From positions 5,393,001 through 5,457,000 of the forward strand of contig NZ_CP062253.1 of the NCBI RefSeq assembly GCF_014863585.1: a stretch of 64,000 nucleotides of DNA, read 5' to 3'. The stretch comes from Pseudomonas gozinkensis. GTDB taxonomy: Bacteria; Pseudomonadota; Gammaproteobacteria; Pseudomonadales; Pseudomonadaceae. Both the position numbers and the translations under genes were made by a program. Numbering within the stretch: the stretch's first letter is position 1; every line of letters starts with the position of its first letter. Below are positions 33,937 to 43,645 of this stretch, piece by piece. The notes below the pieces were generated by a model, which saw only the letters and a list, made by a program, of their open reading frames with translations, did no database searches and had not been told where the DNA came from.

Positions 33937-34812
33937 TTACGCGTCTTTTTGCTGATCCAGCGCCACCTGATACAACACGTTTTTGCGCTCACCGGTGATT
34001 TGCGCCGCCAGAGCCGCCGCACGCTTGAGCGGCATCTCTTCGAGCAACAGGTTGAGGATGCGCATCGCCTCGCTGCTGACGGCGTCTTCGGATTCCGGCG
34101 CTGTCCAGCCCGCCACCACCACGACGCACTCGCCACGCTGCTGATTGCTGTCCGCCTCGACGAATGCCCGCAACTCGCTCAGCGGCAATCCCTTGAGGGT
34201 TTCGAAGGTCTTGGTGATTTCACGAGCGAGCAATGCAGGACGATCAGCGCCGAACACCGCCTCCATATCCTGCAGGCATTCCAGAATACGATGCGGCGCC
34301 TCGTAAAAAATCAGCGTGCGCGGCTCTTCCTTGATAGCTTCCAGGCGCGCCTTGCGGCCCACGGCCTTGGCCGGCAGAAAGCCTTCGAAGATAAAACGGT
34401 CGGACGGCAGGCCGGCAGCCGACAACGCTGCGATCAACGCGCACGCACCAGGCACCGGCACCACATTGATCCCCGCCGCACGGGCCTGACGCACCAGGTG
34501 ATAACCGGGATCGGAAATCAGCGGCGTACCGGCATCGGAAATCAGCGCGACGTTGTCGCCCGCCAACAGACGGGTAATGAAGCGACTGCCTTCGTCCCGC
34601 TCGTTGTGTTCATGACAGGCCGCCAGCGGCGTGGCGATGCCGAAGTGCTGCATCAGGCGCTGGGAGTGGCGCGTATCTTCGGCGGCGATCAGCGCCACCT
34701 CGCGCAGGACCTTCAACGCCCGGGCGCTGATGTCATCCAGGTTGCCGATGGGCGTCGCCACCACATAAAGCGAGCCCGCAGCGGAATTCAAAGGACCTGG
34801 AGCAGTCAAAGC
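33937..34812 (-). CDS. rsmI: 16S rRNA (cytidine-1402-2'-O)-methyltransferase RsmI
   Basis: About 291 residues. A tetrapyrrole-methylase-fold enzyme that 2'-O-methylates C1402 of 16S rRNA. Hallmarks are LYVVATPIGNLDDISARAL at the N-terminus, AAEDTRHSQRLMQHF, LISDAGTPLISDPGYHLV, and FIFEGFLPAK. The start is uncertain. I prefer TTG at 34812 (MTAPGPLNSAAG), which has GAGGTG about 6 bases upstream; GTG at 34818 or ATG at 34842 would extend it. It is divergent from lpoA, as in E. coli, and lies upstream of rnpB on the same strand. Confidence 0.94.
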   Translation of the reverse strand, partial: ALTAPGPLNSAAGSLYVVATPIGNLDDISARALKVLREVALIAAEDTRHSQRLMQHFGIATPLAACHEHNERDEGSRFITRLLAGDNVALISDAGTPLISDPGYHLVRQARAAGINVVPVPGACALIAALSAAGLPSDRFIFEGFLPAKAVGRKARLEAIKEEPRTLIFYEAPHRILECLQDMEAVFGADRPALLAREITKTFETLKGLPLSELRAFVEADSNQQRGECVVVVAGWTAPESEDAVSSEAMRILNLLLEEMPLKRAAALAAQITGERKNVLYQVALDQQKDA

Positions 34813-35019
34813 GCACACCTCATGATCGGTAAAAGCCGCCATTGTAGCGCGTCGCGCGCCGGACAATGCGTCCGGGTCGGACACGGTTTGTCGCACCATT
34901 GTGAGGCTGCGCACTCTTTGTATCAGCTAAATTGACGGTTTCACGCCAGTAACATCGCGCCCCGGCCAGTGCTTGGGTACAATTCGACGCTAATTTGATC
35001 GAGTATCAGGAACACTTAC

Positions 35020-36831
35020 ATGATCGCTTGCCTGCGGCTGTTCACTGCCCTCTGCCTCGCTGCCTTGCTGGCGGCTTGCGCCAGCTCCCCTTCCTCCAGC
35101 CTTGGCGAACTTCCACGGACCCCGGATGCCACCATCGAGCAACTGCTCGAACAGGCTGCCCAGGCCAAATCGCCGGACAAGGCTGCGCTGCTGCGCCTGA
35201 GTGCGGCAGACATGGCTTATCGCCAGGGCAATGCCGGACAGTCCGCGCAGATCCTGCAGCAAGTGCCGATGGAACAACTCCAGCCGGGCCAGCAGGCGTT
35301 CGCCAGCACGCTGTCTGCCGAACTGGCCATGACCCGCAACCAGCCGAAAGCCGCGCTGACTGCCTTGAGCCATCCAAGCCTGCAACGCCTGAGCGAAATG
35401 TCGGTCCCGCTGCAAGTTCGCGCCGGCACCGTTCACGCCCGCGCTCTTGAAGCCGACGGCCAGACCCTGGCTGCCGCTCGCGAGCGCATCTTCATCGCGC
35501 CAATGCTGGAAGGCGAAGCCGCCAGCAAGAACCACGAAGCGATCTGGACCCTGATTGCATCGCTTCCGGCCGATCAACTGCAAGCGAACACCACCGATGA
35601 CCTCGGCGGCTGGATGAGCCTGGCCCTGGCGGTAAAAACCGCTGGCACTCTGGAGCAGCAGCAAGCCGCCATCGACAACTGGCGCAACCAGCATCCGAAG
35701 CATCCAGCCGCAATCAACCTGCCGCTACCCCTGACCAAACTAAAGGAACTGGCCAGCCAGCCCCTGAGCAAGATCGCCCTGCTGCTGCCGCAAGACGGCC
35801 AACTGGCCTCGGTCGGCAAGGCCCTGCGTGACGGCTTCATGGCCGCGCACTACCAGGCTCAGCAAGCCGGCCAGAAACCACCGGCCATCGAGTTCTACGA
35901 CAGCTCGAAACTGACCAACCTCGACGAGTTCTACCGCAAGGCCCAGGCTGATGGTGTGCAACTGGTCGTCGGCCCGCTGGAGAAGCCGCTGGTCAAACAG
36001 TTGAGCACTCGCCCGCAACTGCCGATCACCACGCTCGCCCTGAACTACAGCGAAGGCGATCAGGGTCCGGCGCAACTGTTCCAGTTCGGCCTGGCCGCTG
36101 AAGACGAAGCTCGCGAAGTCTCCCGTCGCGCCCGTGCCGACGGCCTGCATCGCGCCGCCATCATGGTGCCGAAAGGCGAATGGGGCGATCGTGTCATGCG
36201 CGCGTTCAGCCAGGACTGGCAAGCCAATGGTGGCAGCATCGTCGCCACCGAACGTGTCGATCAGCCAGTGCAACTGGCCCAGCAGATCGCCGACATGTTC
36301 CAGCTGCGCCAGAGCGAGGCGCGTGCCAAGAGCCTGCAGAATGCCGCCGGCACCAACGTTGCCGCCCAGCCTTCGCGTCGTCAGGACATCGAGTTCATCT
36401 TCCTCGCCGCCACCCCGCAACAGGCACAACAGATCAAACCGACCCTGAACTTCCAGTACGCCGGTGACGTGCCGGTCTACGCGACCTCCCACGTGTTCAG
36501 CGCCAGCGGTGACGTGAACCAGTACAACGACATGAACGGCGTGCGATTCTGCGAAACCCCGTGGCTGCTGGAAACCAGCGATCCATTGCGTCAGCAGGTC
36601 ACCGCGCAATGGCCACAAGCCGCCGGCAGCCTGGGTCGCCTCTATGCAATGGGCGTCGACGCCTATCGCCTGGCGCCACGCCTGGATCAGCTCAAGGCAC
36701 TGCCGGACAGCCGCATTGAAGGTCAGTCGGGCAGCCTGGGCATGACCCAGTCCCAACGTGTCGTACGTCAATTGCCATGGGCGCAGTTCGTCAGCGGTCA
36801 GATCCAGCGCCTGCCGGACACTCCACGCTGA
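35020..36831 (+). CDS. lpoA: Penicillin-binding protein activator lipoprotein LpoA
   Basis: A 603-residue outer-membrane lipoprotein (also YraM/LppC) that stimulates the peptidoglycan synthase PBP1A. The lipobox is LLAAC at residues ~15-19. An N-terminal TPR-like helical domain (to about residue 240) is followed by a periplasmic-binding-protein-like domain, starting near SKIALLLPQDGQLASVGKALRDG. In LpoA the N domain spans the periplasm and the C domain contacts the synthase. It is first of a four-gene group lpoA-yraN-diaA/gmhA-dolP conserved from E. coli to Pseudomonas. Confidence 0.95.
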   Translation: MIACLRLFTALCLAALLAACASSPSSSLGELPRTPDATIEQLLEQAAQAKSPDKAALLRLSAADMAYRQGNAGQSAQILQQVPMEQLQPGQQAFASTLSAELAMTRNQPKAALTALSHPSLQRLSEMSVPLQVRAGTVHARALEADGQTLAAARERIFIAPMLEGEAASKNHEAIWTLIASLPADQLQANTTDDLGGWMSLALAVKTAGTLEQQQAAIDNWRNQHPKHPAAINLPLPLTKLKELASQPLSKIALLLPQDGQLASVGKALRDGFMAAHYQAQQAGQKPPAIEFYDSSKLTNLDEFYRKAQADGVQLVVGPLEKPLVKQLSTRPQLPITTLALNYSEGDQGPAQLFQFGLAAEDEAREVSRRARADGLHRAAIMVPKGEWGDRVMRAFSQDWQANGGSIVATERVDQPVQLAQQIADMFQLRQSEARAKSLQNAAGTNVAAQPSRRQDIEFIFLAATPQQAQQIKPTLNFQYAGDVPVYATSHVFSASGDVNQYNDMNGVRFCETPWLLETSDPLRQQVTAQWPQAAGSLGRLYAMGVDAYRLAPRLDQLKALPDSRIEGQSGSLGMTQSQRVVRQLPWAQFVSGQIQRLPDTPR

Positions 36832-37193
36832 TGCCCGACAGGTCACACCTGCAAAGCGGCAAGGATGCCGAGCGCCAGGCGCTCGAGCATCTGCAACACC
36901 GGGGTCTGCGCCTGCTGGCGCAGAACTGGTTATGTAAACGCGGTGAGCTTGATCTGGTCATGCTTGATGGCGATACAGTAGTATTCGTCGAAGTCCGCTA
37001 CAGAAAGAACACTCAATGGGGTGGCGCACTCGACAGCATCGATGGGCGCAAACGGCAGAAACTGATTTTCGCCGCGCAGTATTTTCTTCAGCGCGAGTCG
37101 CGTTGGGCCAATTCCCCCTGCCGCTTCGACGTGGTGGCCATCGACAGCCATCAGGGTCAGCTGAACTGGTTGCAGAATGCGTTCGACAGTTGA
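36831..37193 (+). CDS. yraN: UPF0102 family endonuclease-like protein YraN
   Basis: A 120-residue protein of the YraN/UPF0102 family, with a restriction-endonuclease-like fold. Visible are GKDAERQALEHLQHRGLRLLAQNW, then the putative nuclease core GELDLVMLDGDTVVFVEVRYRK (E-x-D and E-V-K/R-like residues) and PCRFDVVAI. The actual substrate is not established. The ATG overlaps the lpoA stop by one base (TGATG), so it is coupled to lpoA. Confidence 0.9.
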   Translation: MPDRSHLQSGKDAERQALEHLQHRGLRLLAQNWLCKRGELDLVMLDGDTVVFVEVRYRKNTQWGGALDSIDGRKRQKLIFAAQYFLQRESRWANSPCRFDVVAIDSHQGQLNWLQNAFDS

Positions 37194-38464
<1,271 letters not shown>

Positions 38465-38482
38465 CCCGCAAAACGCAGGCAC

Positions 38483-38514
38483 AAAAAAGGCGATCCAACC
38501 GGATCGCCTTTTTT
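38483..38514. terminator. Bidirectional terminator between dolP and sspB
   Basis: GGCGATCC-AACC-GGATCGCC is flanked by six A on the left and six T on the right, serving both converging transcripts. Confidence 0.9.
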
Positions 38515-38515
38515 A

Positions 38516-38929
38516 TTACTTCACCACTTTCAGGCTTGGCCGGCCGCTTGGGCGCGGTGGCTCGCTGTCCGGTGGCGGAACATCGTCATCCTGCTCGATC
38601 TCGTCTTCGTCATCCATCGGCGACTCCAGATCGAACACCATGCCCTGACCGTTTTCCCGGGCGTAGATCCCCAGAATTGCAGCAATCGGCACGTAAAGAC
38701 TGTGCGGGACGCCACCGAAGCGACCTTCGAAGGTCACAACGTCGTTGTCCATGTGCAAGTGCCGCACGGCACTCGGCGAAATGTTCAGGACAATCTGCCC
38801 GTCACTGGCAAATCCCTGCGGCACCTGCACCGCCGGGTACTCGGAATTGACCAGCATGTGCGGGGTGCAATCGTTATCCACAATCCACTCGTAGAGCGCG
38901 CGGACCAGATAAGGTCGACTGGAGTTCAT
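38516..38929 (-). CDS. sspB: ClpXP protease specificity-enhancing factor SspB
   Basis: A 137-residue adaptor that delivers ssrA-tagged proteins to ClpXP. The folded part is residues ~1-105 (SSRPYLVRALYEWIVDNDCTP, SPSAVRHL, FGGVPHSLYVPIAAILGIYA). It is followed by an acidic, Pro-rich flexible linker and the C-terminal ClpX-binding tail RPSLKVVK. All family parts are present. It lies 16 bases after sspA in the same operon. Confidence 0.96.
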   Translation of the reverse strand: MNSSRPYLVRALYEWIVDNDCTPHMLVNSEYPAVQVPQGFASDGQIVLNISPSAVRHLHMDNDVVTFEGRFGGVPHSLYVPIAAILGIYARENGQGMVFDLESPMDDEDEIEQDDDVPPPDSEPPRPSGRPSLKVVK

Positions 38930-38945
38930 AGCGGCTCCTTAAGCC

Positions 38946-39563
38946 TTAGCGCATGTCGCGTTCGACACCAGACAGACTCGCCTGGAAAGCCTCACGCGCA
39001 AACTGACGCTCCATATAATCAAGCAGCGGCTTGGCCGGCCGCGGCAGTTCTATACCCAGAATCGGCAAACGCCAGAGTATTGGCAATAGGCAGCAATCCA
39101 CCAGACTTTGTTCCTCACTGAGGAAAAACGGCTTGTCGGCAAACAGCGGTGACACGCCTGTCAGGCTTTCGCGCAATTCCTTGCGCGCCACGGCACGGGC
39201 CGCTTCCTTGGTGCGCGAATCCAGAATCAGATCCACCAGACCACACCAGTCGCGCTGAATGCGGTGAATCAGCAGACGGCTGTTGGCACGCGCCACCGGA
39301 TACACAGGCATCAATGGCGGATGCGGGTAACGCTCATCCAGGTATTCCATCACCACGGTCGACTCCCACAACGCCAGGTCGCGATCGACCAGCGTGGGCA
39401 GACTGCCGTAAGGGTTCACTTCAATCAGTTTAGGCGGCTGACGACCAGCCTCCACAAAAATGATTTCGGCGCTGACACCCTTCTCTGCAAGCACGATGCG
39501 CACTCGGTGGGAATAGTGGTCGGCGGGGTCGGAGTAACAGGCCAACCGATTGGTCACGCCCAT
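38946..39563 (-). CDS. sspA: Stringent starvation protein A
   Basis: A 205-residue glutathione-S-transferase-fold protein that binds RNA polymerase and alters promoter choice under starvation and acid stress. The thioredoxin-like N-terminal half includes [20 protein letters not shown] and [14 protein letters not shown], and the helical C-terminal half includes [14 protein letters not shown] and PILWRLP. It is not expected to have GST activity. GAGGAT precedes the ATG by a few bases. A large hairpin with a T tract (39601-39685) lies between petC and this gene, so expression may rely on readthrough or a promoter not visible to me. Confidence 0.95.
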   Translation of the reverse strand: MGVTNRLACYSDPADHYSHRVRIVLAEKGVSAEIIFVEAGRQPPKLIEVNPYGSLPTLVDRDLALWESTVVMEYLDERYPHPPLMPVYPVARANSRLLIHRIQRDWCGLVDLILDSRTKEAARAVARKELRESLTGVSPLFADKPFFLSEEQSLVDCCLLPILWRLPILGIELPRPAKPLLDYMERQFAREAFQASLSGVERDMR

Positions 39564-39600
39564 GGCGATCCTCCTCGCTTGTTGAAATAGTCGGAGCCGG

Positions 39601-39686
39601 AAAAACGCGCGCGCCCAGAGGGCGCCTCCCGCGACGGCTGGCGAACCAGGCGTTGCGTTTTCAGAGGCGCCCTTGGGCGCGCGCGA
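39601..39686 (-). terminator. Long palindromic hairpin after petC
   Basis: Arms of about 21 bases (39606-39627 and 39665-39685) pair almost perfectly, and on the minus strand the second arm is followed by five T. Each arm is itself a small palindrome (GCGCCC-N3-GGGCGC type), so alternative folds exist. It probably terminates or attenuates petABC transcription before sspA. Confidence 0.7.
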
Positions 39687-39710
39687 TTAACAGCAATTGC
39701 TTGAAGCGTA

Positions 39711-40493
39711 TCAGTGCACGTCTTTCCAGTATTCACGCTTGAGCAGGTAGGCGAACACAAAGAAGAACGCCAGGTACAGCAAGACGTAAGTACCGATGCG
39801 CTGATGTTGCAGCTTAACCGGGTTAGCCGAGTAAGCCAGGAAGGTTACCAGATTCTTGACCTTCTCATCGAACTGCTCTTCGTTGAGGGTTCCGGTTTTC
39901 GGCACGATGGTCAACTGATCGCACGCTTCATGAGTCAGAGGCGTACCGGTCAGCGGGTCATATTGCTTCTTGCCGTCTTCAACGATCTGTACCTGCTTGC
40001 AACCCACGACCTGACGCCCCTGCAGGCCGACCAGCACGTTAGGCATGCCGACGTTCGGGAAGACCTTGTTGTTCACGCCCCATGGACGCGCTGGATCTTC
40101 ATAGAACGACTTGAGGTAACCGTAAAGCCAATCGGTGCCGCGAACACGAGCCACCAGCGTCAGGTCTGGCGGCGCTGCGCCAAACCAGGTCTTGGCGTCG
40201 GCCGGCTGCATGCCGATGTTCATGTGATCGCCGATCTTGGCGCCAGTGAACACCAGTTTTTCCAGCATCAGTTCGTGCGGAATGCCGAGGTCATCGGCAA
40301 CACGCTCGTAACGCTGGAACTTGGCACTGTGGCAACCCATGCAATAGTTGGCGAAAGTACGCGCACCATCCTGCAAGGCAGCCTTGTCGGAAACGTCGAT
40401 ATCGACCTTTTCCAGTTCCGGACCACCGTGTTCGGCCGCGAAAGACAGCACTGGCAGAGCAGCAAAAATCAGAGCAAAAAATAACTTTTTCAT
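39711..40493 (-). CDS. petC: Cytochrome c1 of the cytochrome bc1 complex
   Basis: A 260-residue haem protein of respiratory complex III. It has a signal peptide (MKKLFFALIFAALPVLSFAA), a haem c motif CMGCH near residue 52, and the axial Met region NIGMQPADAKTWFG. A C-terminal TM anchor (IGTYVLLYLAFFFVFAYLL) ends in KREYWKDVH. It passes electrons from the Rieske centre to soluble cytochromes in the periplasm. The ATG at 40493 overlaps the petB stop by one base. An in-frame extension upstream lies inside petB and is not part of the protein. Confidence 0.96.
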   Translation of the reverse strand: MKKLFFALIFAALPVLSFAAEHGGPELEKVDIDVSDKAALQDGARTFANYCMGCHSAKFQRYERVADDLGIPHELMLEKLVFTGAKIGDHMNIGMQPADAKTWFGAAPPDLTLVARVRGTDWLYGYLKSFYEDPARPWGVNNKVFPNVGMPNVLVGLQGRQVVGCKQVQIVEDGKKQYDPLTGTPLTHEACDQLTIVPKTGTLNEEQFDEKVKNLVTFLAYSANPVKLQHQRIGTYVLLYLAFFFVFAYLLKREYWKDVH

Positions 40494-41704
40494 CAGCCAG
40501 TCACCCTTTCCGGAACCGGTTTGGTCTTCTCGAGCCTGGTGTAGAACGGCATCAGAATGAAGTAGGCGAAGTACAGGAAGGTGCAGACCTGCGACAGCAG
40601 CGTACGGCCTGGCGTCGGGGCCAGAACGCCCAGAATGCCGAGGATCACGAACGAAATGCAGAACACCACCAGCCAGATCTTGCTCATCCAGCCTTTGTAG
40701 CGCATCGACTTGACCGGGCTGCGATCGAGCCATGGCAGGACGAACAGCACCGCAATCGCTGCACCCATGGCGATAACACCCATGAGCTTGTCAGGGACCG
40801 CACGCAGGATTGCGTAGAACGGTGTGAAGTACCAGACCGGTGCAATGTGCTCAGGGGTCTTGAACGGGTTGGCTTGCTCGAAGTTAGGTTTTTCGAGGAA
40901 GTAGCCGCCCATTTCCGGGAAGAAGAACACAATGAAGCAGAAGATGAACAGGAACACCACAACGCCGACGATATCTTTCACGGTGTAGTACGGGTGGAAG
41001 GCGATGCCGTCCAGCGGGATACCGTTTTCGTCTTTGTGCTTCTTGATGTCCACGCCGTCCGGGTTGTTCGAACCGACTTCGTGCAGCGCCAGGATGTGCA
41101 GCACCACCAGACCGAGAATCACGATCGGCAACGCAACCACGTGCAGGGCGAAGAAGCGGTTCAGGGTGATCCCGGAAATCAGGTAGTCACCACGGATCCA
41201 CTGGGTCAGGTCGTTGCCGATGACTGGGATCGCACCGAACAGCGAGATGATTACCTGGGCACCCCAGTAGGACATCTGGCCCCACGGCAACAGGTACCCC
41301 ATGAAGGCTTCGGCCATCAGCGCCAGGTAGATCAGCATGCCGAAAACCCACACCAACTCACGCGGCTTCTGGTACGAACCGTAGAGCAGGCCACGGAACA
41401 TGTGCAGATAGACCACGATGAAAAACGCCGAAGCGCCAGTGGAGTGCAGCAGGCGCAGGATCGAACCGTACTCGACATCGCGCATGATGTATTCGACGGA
41501 AGCGAACGCTTCTTCCGCCGACGGGGTGTAGCTCATGGTCAGCCAGACACCGGTGACGATCTGGTTGACCAGAACGAGCAGCGCCAGCGAGCCGAAAAAG
41601 TAGAAGAAGTTGAAGTTTTTTGGAGCGTAATACTTGCTGAGATGGTCTTCCCACATCTTGGTGGCGGGGAAGCGCGCATCAACCCAATCCATGAACTTGC
41701 TCAT
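40493..41704 (-). CDS. petB: Cytochrome b of the cytochrome bc1 complex
   Basis: A 403-residue, eight-TM subunit of complex III carrying both b haems and the quinone sites. Visible are haem-ligand helices (HSTGASAFFIVVYLHMFRGLLYGSY is the second, HVVALPIVILGLVVLHILALH the fourth), the LPWGQMSYWGA segment, and the Qo-site PEWY-like motif (here PVWYFTPFYAILR). The start is ATG 41704 (MSKFMDWVD), overlapping the petA stop as TGATG; a GTG one codon earlier is possible. Confidence 0.96.
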   Translation of the reverse strand: MSKFMDWVDARFPATKMWEDHLSKYYAPKNFNFFYFFGSLALLVLVNQIVTGVWLTMSYTPSAEEAFASVEYIMRDVEYGSILRLLHSTGASAFFIVVYLHMFRGLLYGSYQKPRELVWVFGMLIYLALMAEAFMGYLLPWGQMSYWGAQVIISLFGAIPVIGNDLTQWIRGDYLISGITLNRFFALHVVALPIVILGLVVLHILALHEVGSNNPDGVDIKKHKDENGIPLDGIAFHPYYTVKDIVGVVVFLFIFCFIVFFFPEMGGYFLEKPNFEQANPFKTPEHIAPVWYFTPFYAILRAVPDKLMGVIAMGAAIAVLFVLPWLDRSPVKSMRYKGWMSKIWLVVFCISFVILGILGVLAPTPGRTLLSQVCTFLYFAYFILMPFYTRLEKTKPVPERVTG

Positions 41705-42297
41705 CACGCTTTCTCCGTATCGACGCCAATGACAATCAGGTCATCGGTCTCATAGGAATGCGGGGGTACTGGCAGGTTCAAAGGCGCAGGTTGCGACTTG
41801 TAGACGCGGCCAGCCAGATCGTAGTGGGAACCGTGGCAAGGGCAGAAATAGCCGCCTACCCAGTCTTTGCCCAGATCCGCGGGTGCCACTTCGGGACGGA
41901 AGGTCGGTGAGCAACCCAGGTGAGTGCAGATCCCGATCAGCAGGAGGATTTCCGGCTTGATCGAACGCACTTCAGGGTCGACATAAGTGGGTTGCGTGGA
42001 GTTTTTGGAGGTCGGATCGGAGAGCTGGCCCTCGATCTTCTTGAGATTCCCCAGGATTTCCTCGGTACGGCGGACAATGAACACCGGCTGGCCGCGCCAT
42101 TCAGCAATCATCTGCTGTCCTGGCTCGATTTTGCTGACATTCACTTTCACCGGTGCCCCGGCAGCCTTCGCCTTGGCACTGGGAAACCATGACCCCACGA
42201 ACGGGACCGCAGCCCCCACCGCTCCTGCAGCACCCACCACGGATGTGGCTGCTACCAAGAAGCGACGCCGGCCTGCATTCACGCCGTCATTGCTCAT
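41704..42297 (-). CDS. petA: Rieske iron-sulphur subunit of the cytochrome bc1 complex
   Basis: A 197-residue protein. It has an N-terminal twin-arginine type sequence (NAGRRRFLVAATSVVG) that stays as a membrane anchor, a flexible hinge, and the 2Fe-2S domain with the two cluster boxes CTHLGCSP near residue 112 and CPCHGSHYDLAGRVY near residue 147. It takes electrons from quinol and passes them to cytochrome c1. GGGAGAGG gives a strong ribosome-binding site. It is first gene of petABC. Confidence 0.97.
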   Translation of the reverse strand: MSNDGVNAGRRRFLVAATSVVGAAGAVGAAVPFVGSWFPSAKAKAAGAPVKVNVSKIEPGQQMIAEWRGQPVFIVRRTEEILGNLKKIEGQLSDPTSKNSTQPTYVDPEVRSIKPEILLLIGICTHLGCSPTFRPEVAPADLGKDWVGGYFCPCHGSHYDLAGRVYKSQPAPLNLPVPPHSYETDDLIVIGVDTEKA

Positions 42298-42380
42298 TCA
42301 GTCCTCTCCCATCAGCTTTGTGGCCTGTTAAATCAGGCGTCTACTAAATTGAAACTATGTACTTATAAAAATTTTGCCGA

Positions 42381-42409
42381 ATGGTAATGAAAACCCCCAA
42401 TTCTGACAA
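42381..42409 (-). promoter_or_regulatory. Possible promoter of petABC
   Basis: On the minus strand there is a -35 TTGTCA, a 17-bp spacer and a -10 TACCAT, about 84 bases before petA. The -10 is imperfect. Confidence 0.4.
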
Positions 42410-42507
42410 GGTAATTACCCGGAGGGCTGGCCCTCAAGCCTTGTAGTATAGGGGGTCTACGAATGTGGCAAGTTGTCACAGCGCAATTATTCAAGAAATC
42501 GCACGCA

Positions 42508-42542
42508 TAAAAAAACGCCCGGTTCCGTGAGGAATCGGGCGT
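42508..42542 (-). terminator. Terminator of the rplM-rpsI operon
   Basis: On the minus strand a 12-bp stem (ACGCCCGATTCC / GGAACCGGGCGT, one G-U pair) with a 4-base loop is followed by seven T, about 23 bases after the rpsI stop. Confidence 0.9.
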
Positions 42543-42565
42543 TCTTTTTGAACGTGGAAGCGAAA

Positions 42566-42958
42566 TTAACGCTTCGAGTACTGCGGACGCTTACGCGCTT
42601 TACGCAGACCAACTTTCTTACGTTCAACTTCACGGGCGTCGCGGGTAACGAAGCCAGCTTTGCGCAGAGCGCTACGCAGGGTTTCGTCGTAGTCCATCAG
42701 CGCGCGAGTGATACCGTGGCGGATTGCGCCAGCCTGACCACTTACACCACCACCGATGACGGTGACGTAGATGTCGAACTTCTCGACAGTCTCAGTCAGT
42801 TCCAGCGGCTGACGAACTACCATGCGGGCAGTTTCGCGACCGAAGAACGTGTCCAGGGAGCGGTTGTTGATGGAGATGTTACCAGTACCCGGACGCAGGA
42901 AAACGCGTGCGGTTGCGGTCTTGCGACGGCCAGTGCCGTAATTTTGAGTCGCCGACAT
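42566..42958 (-). CDS. rpsI: 30S ribosomal protein S9
   Basis: A 130-residue ribosomal protein. It has the signature [17 protein letters not shown] at the N-terminus, [20 protein letters not shown] in the middle, and the conserved basic tail [11 protein letters not shown] that reaches the P-site tRNA. It follows rplM by 14 bases, the universal L13-S9 pair. Confidence 0.99.
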   Translation of the reverse strand: MSATQNYGTGRRKTATARVFLRPGTGNISINNRSLDTFFGRETARMVVRQPLELTETVEKFDIYVTVIGGGVSGQAGAIRHGITRALMDYDETLRSALRKAGFVTRDAREVERKKVGLRKARKRPQYSKR

Positions 42959-42972
42959 AATGAACTATTCCG

Positions 42973-43401
42973 TTAAATCTTCAGTTCTTGGGGCTGCTGA
43001 GCAGTATGAGGGTGTGCAGCGCCCGCATAGACTTTCAGCTTACGGTACATGTCGCGACCCAGTGGGTTTTTAGGCAGCATGCCTTTAACCGCGGTCTCGA
43101 TCACGCGCTCAGGGGCCTTGGCGATCAGCTTTTCAAAGTTGATCGACTTGATGCCGCCCGGGAAACCGGAGTGGGAGTAGTACATTTTGTCAGTGGTTTT
43201 AGCACCGGTAACACGGATCTGCTCGGCGTTGATTACGACGATGTAGTCGCCGGTGTCAACGTGAGGAGTGTACTCAGGCTTGTGCTTGCCACGCAGACGG
43301 CTCGCGATTTCGGTGGCCAGACGACCCAGGGTCTGACCAGCAGCGTCGACGACAAACCAGTCGCGCTTTACTGTTTCCGGTTTAGCAGTAAAAGTTTTCA
43401 T
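42973..43401 (-). CDS. rplM: 50S ribosomal protein L13
   Basis: A 142-residue ribosomal protein, an early assembler of the 50S subunit. Landmarks are [38 protein letters not shown], and the L13 signature [19 protein letters not shown]. It is first gene of the operon with rpsI, and a good promoter lies about 40 bases upstream of its ATG. Confidence 0.99.
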   Translation of the reverse strand: MKTFTAKPETVKRDWFVVDAAGQTLGRLATEIASRLRGKHKPEYTPHVDTGDYIVVINAEQIRVTGAKTTDKMYYSHSGFPGGIKSINFEKLIAKAPERVIETAVKGMLPKNPLGRDMYRKLKVYAGAAHPHTAQQPQELKI

Positions 43402-43441
43402 TCTTTATAGCCTCAGGGGCCGCCTGTAAATAAGACGGCGG

Positions 43442-43470
43442 ATCTTACTGAATAGTGCGTACTTTGACAA
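43442..43470 (-). promoter_or_regulatory. Promoter of rplM-rpsI
   Basis: On the minus strand there is a -35 TTGTCA, a 17-bp spacer and a -10 TAAGAT, giving a leader of about 35 bases before rplM. Confidence 0.65.
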
Positions 43471-43645
43471 GTCAAAGGCAGCCGGATACAGACGCTTTCG
43501 GGGGCTCGGGTCGGCGCGTCCGTTCAACGGCAAGATTCTTCGGCGGCGGCGCATCACTTCCACTGCAGAAAGAGGTCGGCAATTATGCAGATTGCGAAAA
43601 AAATTTCAACCTGCTTTTATGCTTGTTTTGCCCAAGGAGCACCCG

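Noticed and set aside
40494..40733. An 80-codon N-terminal extension of cytochrome c1.
   Set aside because: It lies out of frame inside petB; a clear signal peptide begins at 40493.
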